Both the position numbers and the translations under genes were made by a program. Below the pieces are notes generated by a model, which was given only the letters and a program-made list of their open reading frames with translations, was not told the DNA's origin and did no database searches. From Pomphorhynchus laevis (Eukaryota; Acanthocephala; Palaeacanthocephala; Echinorhynchida; Pomphorhynchidae), in assembly GCA_012934845.2 (NCBI GenBank), contig WNNJ02001293.1, forward strand, positions 109,672 through 173,671: DNA of 64,000 bases, given 5' to 3'. Below are positions 58,776 through 64,000 of the stretch, in pieces. Positions within the stretch are counted from its first letter, which is position 1. Every line of letters begins with the position of its first letter.

Positions 58776-58990
58776 ATCAAATCAGCTAACTGAGTCTATA
58801 TATTTAATATAATTATAAAATAAACAAAACATAATAATGCTAAATCAAAATTTAATAATTAAATAATAAAATAAATAATTGTTTTTAGATTTTCTATAAT
58901 TTAAATCAAGTTAAACCAAGTTAAACCAATTTAAAATCAAGTTGGACCAATTTAAATCTATAATTTAAATCAAGTTTAGATCAAGTTAAC
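58776..58990 (-). repeat. Upstream terminal repeat of the Naiad-like element
   Basis: 58776-58915 repeats 55258-55390 with only a few differences (ATCAAATCAGCTAACTGAGT, then AATAATGCTAAATCAAAATT). Beyond 58915 it breaks down into short repeated AAGTTAAACCAA / AAGTTGGACCAA units to about 58990. Confidence 0.75.
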
Positions 58991-59682
58991 AATGATTTTT
59001 TTGATATGAAAACTTTTAAAATAGTACGTGTTTTCAATATCCACAATCTTCATGTTATTTCAATTTTCAGTTGCTATATTTAATATCCACATTATTACTG
59101 TATGCAGGAACAAATTGATAGTTATTTCAAAAAATCAAACGACATGTAAAAAGTACATAGTTTAAATCAATAATGAGCACTGATTGATCATTCTCGTAGC
59201 TCTTGCTAAAATGATAATGTGAACATGTGCTCTCAGCATGATTTATTTCGCTTGTTTGAAGTAATTATTATCTCATCTGCATACGTGGTGATGCGGTGCG
59301 AAAATTTGCATTTGTACATTTTCTGTCTTTTTGTCAAATGTGATTCATTGAATTTAAGAGATATTTAGTGCCATTATAACTTGCCACTCCCATTAATTGC
59401 ATTCCTCTAGTACGCACAATTGAACTGAAACAATTGAATTACCGCTGAGGGAGCTCAGATAAGAGACAGTAATTGGCACTCCATAGTGAGATCAATTAAG
59501 TGATCTTTGTCTGTAACAAATTTAAATTTTTAATAATAACTTTCTTCAATATGTATTAGTATCCTGGTAGATTCAACGCTTAAATATTTCTTTGAACATT
59601 TAAAATAATAAGGATAAAATTGTAATATTGAACTATTAATAAGAGATTTATATGTTTCAAATTGTAAAGACATAAAATTTAT
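58991..59682. other. Spacer, no gene seen
   Basis: AT-rich sequence with no supported feature. Confidence 0.35.
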
Positions 59683-60391
59683 GGAAATACTTCGCAAAAA
59701 CTTTACTAATATTTTCAATTCAATGTTCTCACTATTCAATAGATACTATTATTTATCGATGTAAATTCAATGCTTAAATTTATATTTCGACTAAATATTT
59801 CTAAAAAAGAAATTTTGATTCACTGTATTGAAATTTAGTACGTATTATATTATATGGTATGCATGAATGCTCATGCTAAAATATGTTTCTTACAAATGTT
59901 ATTCCATAATGTTCTAACACATAGGATATTATCATGATATTAAATCATCCGTTATAGAACTTAACATTTATTTCTAATAATATTTTGATTATTTAAATAT
60001 TTGATTTTTTGTTTAGTTTCTTTAAACATAAGATATTATAGCAATCCTTAAAATTTTATTATTTAATGTATTATATTTTATATTATATGGTATGCATGAA
60101 TGCTCATGCAAAAATATGTTTCTTGTAAATTTAAATATGTCATCTTTACGATATAAATTAATAGTAGTTTTAGTTAATGCTAATTTAATGTTCATATCTA
60201 GATATGTACATTCTTTATAATCAATATTAGTTTTATTAAGAATAAGGCTACCTGGAAATACTTCGCAAAAACTGTGCTATTTTTTCAATTCAATTTTCTC
60301 AATGTTCAATGGATATTATTTATCGATGATAAATTTAATGCTTAAATTTATATTTCGACTAAATATTTCTAAATAAGAAATTTTAATTAAA
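59683..60391. repeat. Long direct repeats flanking Naiad-like fragments
   Basis: About 135 bases starting AAATACTTCGCAAAAACT at 59683 recur at 60257-60391, roughly 90% alike (both continue TTTTCAATTCAATNTTCTCA and AATTTATATTTCGACTAAAT). Between them are two Naiad-like scraps on the - strand, 59832-59890 and 60035-60255, both containing TATGGTATGCATGAATGCTC. The repeats may be one old local duplication interrupted by, or created with, the insertion. Confidence 0.7.
60035..60255 (-). mobile_element. Naiad-like RT C-terminal fragment
   Basis: Reads on the - strand from the polymerase region after the catalytic box through RKDDIFKFTRNIFLHEHSC, collinear with 55850-56030. Here the phenylalanine of DDIF is followed by a lysine codon, which shows what the second stop of the main copy replaced. 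Confidence 0.7.
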
Positions 60392-61849
60392 ATTTAGTAC
60401 GTAGAACTAATTTTTATTCTAAAATATTAATTTAAAATGATATAAAGATGATGAATTGATATTATATTTGGCTAGATTTTTAAAGCTAAGTTAAAACTTA
60501 AAAAATTCATTTTGATGTAAAATAGAAATTAAAGATTATCACAAAAGTTCAGATTCGAGTTTCAGTCATTTACGAATATTAATTAAGAAATCACAATTGT
60601 TTTGTATTTTGCTAGAAGCTGTTTGTATGATCAACAAATAAAACTAGAATTGTTTGAGAATAGTAGAGTTAACTAAATAAAATAAATTAAACTAACAAAA
60701 TAAGCTAACAAAATAAAAAATTATTACGATTTACAGAAAAATACACATTTATAAATAATGTCCCATAATACGTTCGATGTGTTATTCAATTGTTCATGGC
60801 GTTTAAACAATGTAATGTGCTATTCAATTGTTCAGGACGTTTATTCCTCTCGATGTTTAAACGCCCGGAGCAATTTATAAATATGATAATTTAAAGACCA
60901 GGGGCAATTTCTTTCTACAACACGGTTAATATCTTTATCGACCAGATTAATTTATAATATCAGTGGATTAAAATCATCTGACCTATATGGAATAAGCATA
61001 AATCAAACCCAAAAGAATTGATTAGTCCAGAAAATAATTATTTTAACATATTTTCTGAAAATTAATTAAATCAGAAAATGAATCAAAATATATTTCACGA
61101 GTAAAAAACTTTATTGCGAATGTTGAACTAAAAAATATTGTAATTGGACTTTGTGAATGCATATATTTTCATTAATAATGTTTAATTTTTCTTTGTCTTA
61201 ATGAACGTAAATGAATCAATGAATGTGACATTAACTTTAAAGTTTTTTCAGCTCGTGGCATGTTGTAATATACAATTAAGCAAATATACAACAAATATTG
61301 AATGGAAAGCGGAAACATTTGCGTATTTCTGTGATCAACAGTGATTCTGTGAATAGGCAATAAATAGTTTTCTTAATGTTGAACTTGAAATTTAATGCAA
61401 GGTATAAACAAGGATCAGTTTTATTGAATGTCATAATAATTTATGAATGAACAGATCAGAAAAGGCTTTTTAGCGAACCAAATCAGTTAACTTAGTCTAC
61501 GCACTTTTTTATTATACAAACACTGAGAAAAATATTTTACCCTTAAGATTCTTAAATTTAGATTTTAATAAGATAAGGATTTTTTTAATATTCAATTTTT
61601 ATAATAATAAAATTTATCCACATTTTTAATGTAAACCATTTTAACTCATTTTTAAAATGAGTTACAACATGGGATATGTCAGTCATCTAGGTCTTAAACA
61701 CGATTTCTAAATTTTCCCTTCTGGAGTAACCACTCGTTTGATCTTCTTCAAAGTGTTATTGGTAAGGCATACATAAGCACTTGCTCACATAGTTCGGTAT
61801 TTTGTATGAGAGTCCTAGTATTTCAGGGATATGCAAAATCAAGGCCAAA
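60392..61849. other. AT-rich spacer with minor repeats
   Basis: No gene. A 46-bp imperfect tandem, with GTGTTATTCAATTGTTCATG and then GTGCTATTCAATTGTTCAGG, lies at about 60777-60842, followed by CCTCTCGATGTTTAAACGCCC, a word shared with about 50420. A Naiad-type terminal scrap (CAGTTAACTTAGTCTACGC) is at 61485-61503. Confidence 0.45.
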
Positions 61850-62300
61850 TAGATATAGCTTGTTGGCATCTACAGAATTCCATGTAATGATTGTGGTTTC
61901 CGTTACATTGGTCATACAGGAGAAAAGCTCGATGTTCGGTTATTAGGGCATAAACGCGATAAGGCTTGGACAATCCAACTCTGCTATGTGGAACCACTTT
62001 GCTGCTCATAAGCACGCTATAAATTTTACCGGCACAGAGATTATAACTCACAATAATGTTAAGACCATAAGGAAAATAAAGGATGCAATTATCTTACCAT
62101 ATCACATCCAATTTATAATTTTGAGGGCAATAAACCAGATGTTCCAACCCTTCTAATATTTAACATCAAGCTTATTTTTCCGGACTTAATTGACAGTTGC
62201 TTTCTGCCAGATCATTGTTCGTTATATATTTTTGATTGTATTGTGTGCATTGTTATGTTCCTGGTAATGATCGCGGTAGTGATCGAAAATTCGTAACAAT
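61850..62300 (+). mobile_element. Canonical Penelope endonuclease remnant with hammerhead-like tail
   Basis: The + strand reads IYRIPCNDCGFRYIGHTGEKLDVRL then GHKRDKA, the GIY-YIG endonuclease as found at the C-terminus of canonical Penelope elements. After a frame change it reads SAMWNHFAAHKHAINFTGTE and VKTIRKIKDAI, the rest of the domain. About 110 bases downstream, CTGGTAATGATCGCGGTAGT and GATCGAAAAT (62261-62290) show a stem followed by GAAA, the same plan as the hammerhead-like ends elsewhere. No polymerase precedes it. Confidence 0.65.
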
Positions 62301-62399
62301 AAATTTTACGTTGACTTCTCTCGATTTTTTAATTAATAAAAATAAATAAGAATAAGAATATAAGAAAAGAATAAAAATATTTATTCTTATATTAATAAG

Positions 62400-63230
62400 A
62401 ATAAATACCAAATGCATGCTAATAATTTGTTTCTTCTGATATAATTTGATAATCTATAATAATATCTTATTATAATACAAAGTATATTATTTATTATCTA
62501 TTCATAAACATCTCCCGCTTAAGAATTTAAATTTATTTTTAATGATATTATTTAGTTTATATTCATGTAAATTTCCGCTAAAAAATCAAACTCTTTTTTA
62601 ATCATATTTGGATGATACATAAATTTTACGATATTCTGTTTGATTATTTATAGTAGCCTTGCTTTTTAATAACATCTAAACAATGAATAACATTTAAATA
62701 ATTAATAAATATATTAAAAAAAATTTAAATAATAAATAATTGCTCTTTAAGATTTTATATAAAAATAATATAAGATTTTATATTAATAGATCTAAAATTA
62801 AAATCATTAGTACTTACGTATTTTTCCAATCTGGTTGAGTACATGTAACTTTTAAGTCATAATTTTTAACGTTGCTTTTTCGGTGTCGCCACCTAGTTTA
62901 GTTGACTCAGACTAAACTTACAACGGGCCATCCAGCAGCATTTGACAGGGGACTGTCCTGCTTAAGGCAGCCCCCTGTCAGATATGTTATGATAAAAACT
63001 TCTTATATTTACATAAAGATCTTTCAGCTTATTATCTCTTGTAAATTTTTTTTATCATTTAAACAATGAATAACATTTAAATAATTAATTAATATATTAA
63101 AAATAATTTTAAACCATAAATAATTGCTCTTTAAGATTATATATAAAAATAATATAAGATTTTATATTTAAATCAAGTTAAAATTTAAAATTGAAATTTA
63201 AAATAAAGTCTTATTTTCATTTTAAGTCAT
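62400..63230 (-). mobile_element. Rearranged Naiad-like copy
   Basis: 62400-62580 matches the 3' tail and last coding part of the main element. 62790-62960 matches its endonuclease start and leader (58270-58440). At about 62995-63050 the sequence jumps to the start of the polymerase ORF (matching 57645-57690). In - orientation the polymerase piece therefore lies upstream of the leader piece, the reverse of the intact order, as expected at a junction between partial tandem copies. 63120-63230 is again tail-like AT-rich sequence. Confidence 0.6.
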
Positions 63231-63449
63231 TTATATAAACTCTTTAATCTTAAATTATTCGTTTTTAAAAATATAAAGTAATATAATTGACACCACCAAC
63301 GACGTTATTGATCAAAAAGCTTTGCAAGTTCATAGTTTCTGAGTTTGGATATAGCAAATTAATATAAATTTCTTTATCTTCCAAAGCGATTTTGTAGTGT
63401 TTTATAGCTTAAAAATAATGCTGAATAACATTTAAATAATTTAATAATA

Positions 63450-63570
63450 ATTAATTAATGAGTCTGCGTATTTTATATATAGTTATGAAATAAACAAATA
63501 ATAATGCTAAATCAAAATTTAAAAATTAAATAATAAATAATTATAAATAGTTGTTATAAGATTTTATATA
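63450..63570 (-). repeat. Naiad-like terminal fragment
   Basis: GAGTCTGCGTATTTTATATA, AAATAAACAAATAATAATGC and TAAATCAAAATTTAAAAATT match the outer end of the tail at 55270-55340. Confidence 0.6.
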
Positions 63571-63889
63571 ATTTATTAATGTCCAATATATACATATTGG
63601 ACATTAACCTATTGAACATAATCGACTAACGGTTGCATGCAAAGCTGGAAAATCTAAAATAAAAATGAATTAAAAAAATCGATGAAATATTTAAATATTG
63701 CCTCGACCAACGGTTGCATACACAGGGAAAATCGATAAAAATGAATAAAAAAATCAATTGTTGTATAACAATTGCTGTACCATAGGAAAGTACTTAAAAG
63801 TACTTAATAAATCGATATCAATAAAATAAATTTAGAATTCCTACTGATTTTATTTATTAATCTCTTAAATAATATCAATTGCTTAATTA

Positions 63890-64000
63890 ATCAGATAAGA
63901 TAACTGAGTCTACGTATTTTATATTATTTATAAATTAAAACTAATGCTTAATAAAATTTAAATAATAAATATTTGTAAATAATAAAAAATTTATATAATA
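63890..64000 (-). repeat. Naiad-like terminal fragment running off the window
   Basis: AATCAGATAAGATAACTGAG followed by TCTACGTATTTTATATTATT is the family's outer end. The copy continues past the window edge, so its extent is unknown. Confidence 0.6.

Larger units (their letters stand above)
55258..58915 (-). mobile_element. Naiad-like Penelope element, nearly intact, endonuclease first
   Basis: In transcription order (right to left) it has an upstream terminal repeat (58915-58776), a leader (58775-58341), a GIY-YIG endonuclease ORF (58340-57726), a reverse transcriptase ORF (57735-55627) and a 3' tail (55626-55258). The first about 140 bases of the tail end repeat almost exactly at 58776-58915, giving pseudo-LTRs as known for Penelope-like elements. 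The order endonuclease, CxC linker, polymerase is that of the N-terminal-endonuclease clade described as Naiad, the reverse of canonical Penelope. It is the least damaged element in the window. Confidence 0.85.

Overview
The window is eukaryotic: very AT-rich, with long gene-free stretches, one host gene split by ten clean GT..AG-bounded exons, and many non-LTR and Penelope-like retroelement copies in different states of decay. Nothing fixes the species. Introns as short as 45-58 bp, an SLC7-type transporter, and I-type, CR1/L2-type, restriction-like-endonuclease and Penelope-like elements together suggest an AT-rich arthropod, perhaps an insect. That placement is an inference.

Layout. 1-5 kb: a LINE 3' end and a decayed I/Jockey-superfamily LINE (A, - strand). 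5-10.8 kb: two Penelope-like fragments sharing a 537-bp near-identical block, an acidic repeat ORF, short tandem repeats, and a compact Penelope-like element bounded by 85-bp inverted repeats. 11.0-11.7 kb: a possible host gene for a protein with an N-myristoylation-type start. 13-15.7 kb: small Penelope-like pieces and an LTR-element fossil. 16.1-18.5 kb: a decayed CR1/L2-type LINE (D). 20.5-21.85 kb: the 3' half of a LINE with a restriction-like endonuclease. 22.0-34.6 kb: an SLC7/LAT-family amino acid transporter gene on the - strand, whose large introns hold repeats, including a hammerhead-ribozyme-bearing partial dimer. 34.6-41.5 kb: mostly featureless AT-rich DNA. 41.5-44.6 kb: a nearly whole relative of the 20.5-kb LINE (C). 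44.8-51.5 kb: repeats and palindromes only. 51.5-55.1 kb: a second copy (B) of LINE A. 55.3-58.9 kb: the best-preserved element, a Penelope-like retroelement whose GIY-YIG endonuclease lies before the reverse transcriptase, as in the Naiad clade. 59-64 kb: fragments of this family plus a canonical Penelope endonuclease remnant.

The most informative system is the Naiad-like family. One copy keeps an intact endonuclease ORF overlapping by 10 nt a reverse-transcriptase ORF with only two in-frame stops, and it has terminal direct repeats. Roughly ten AT-rich repeats elsewhere in the window can be explained as its detached 3' tails. Beside it are canonical Penelope remnants (reverse transcriptase before endonuclease) with hammerhead-like motifs, so both domain orders occur in one locus. 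The transporter model is strong: ten exons join in phase to exactly 467 codons including the stop.
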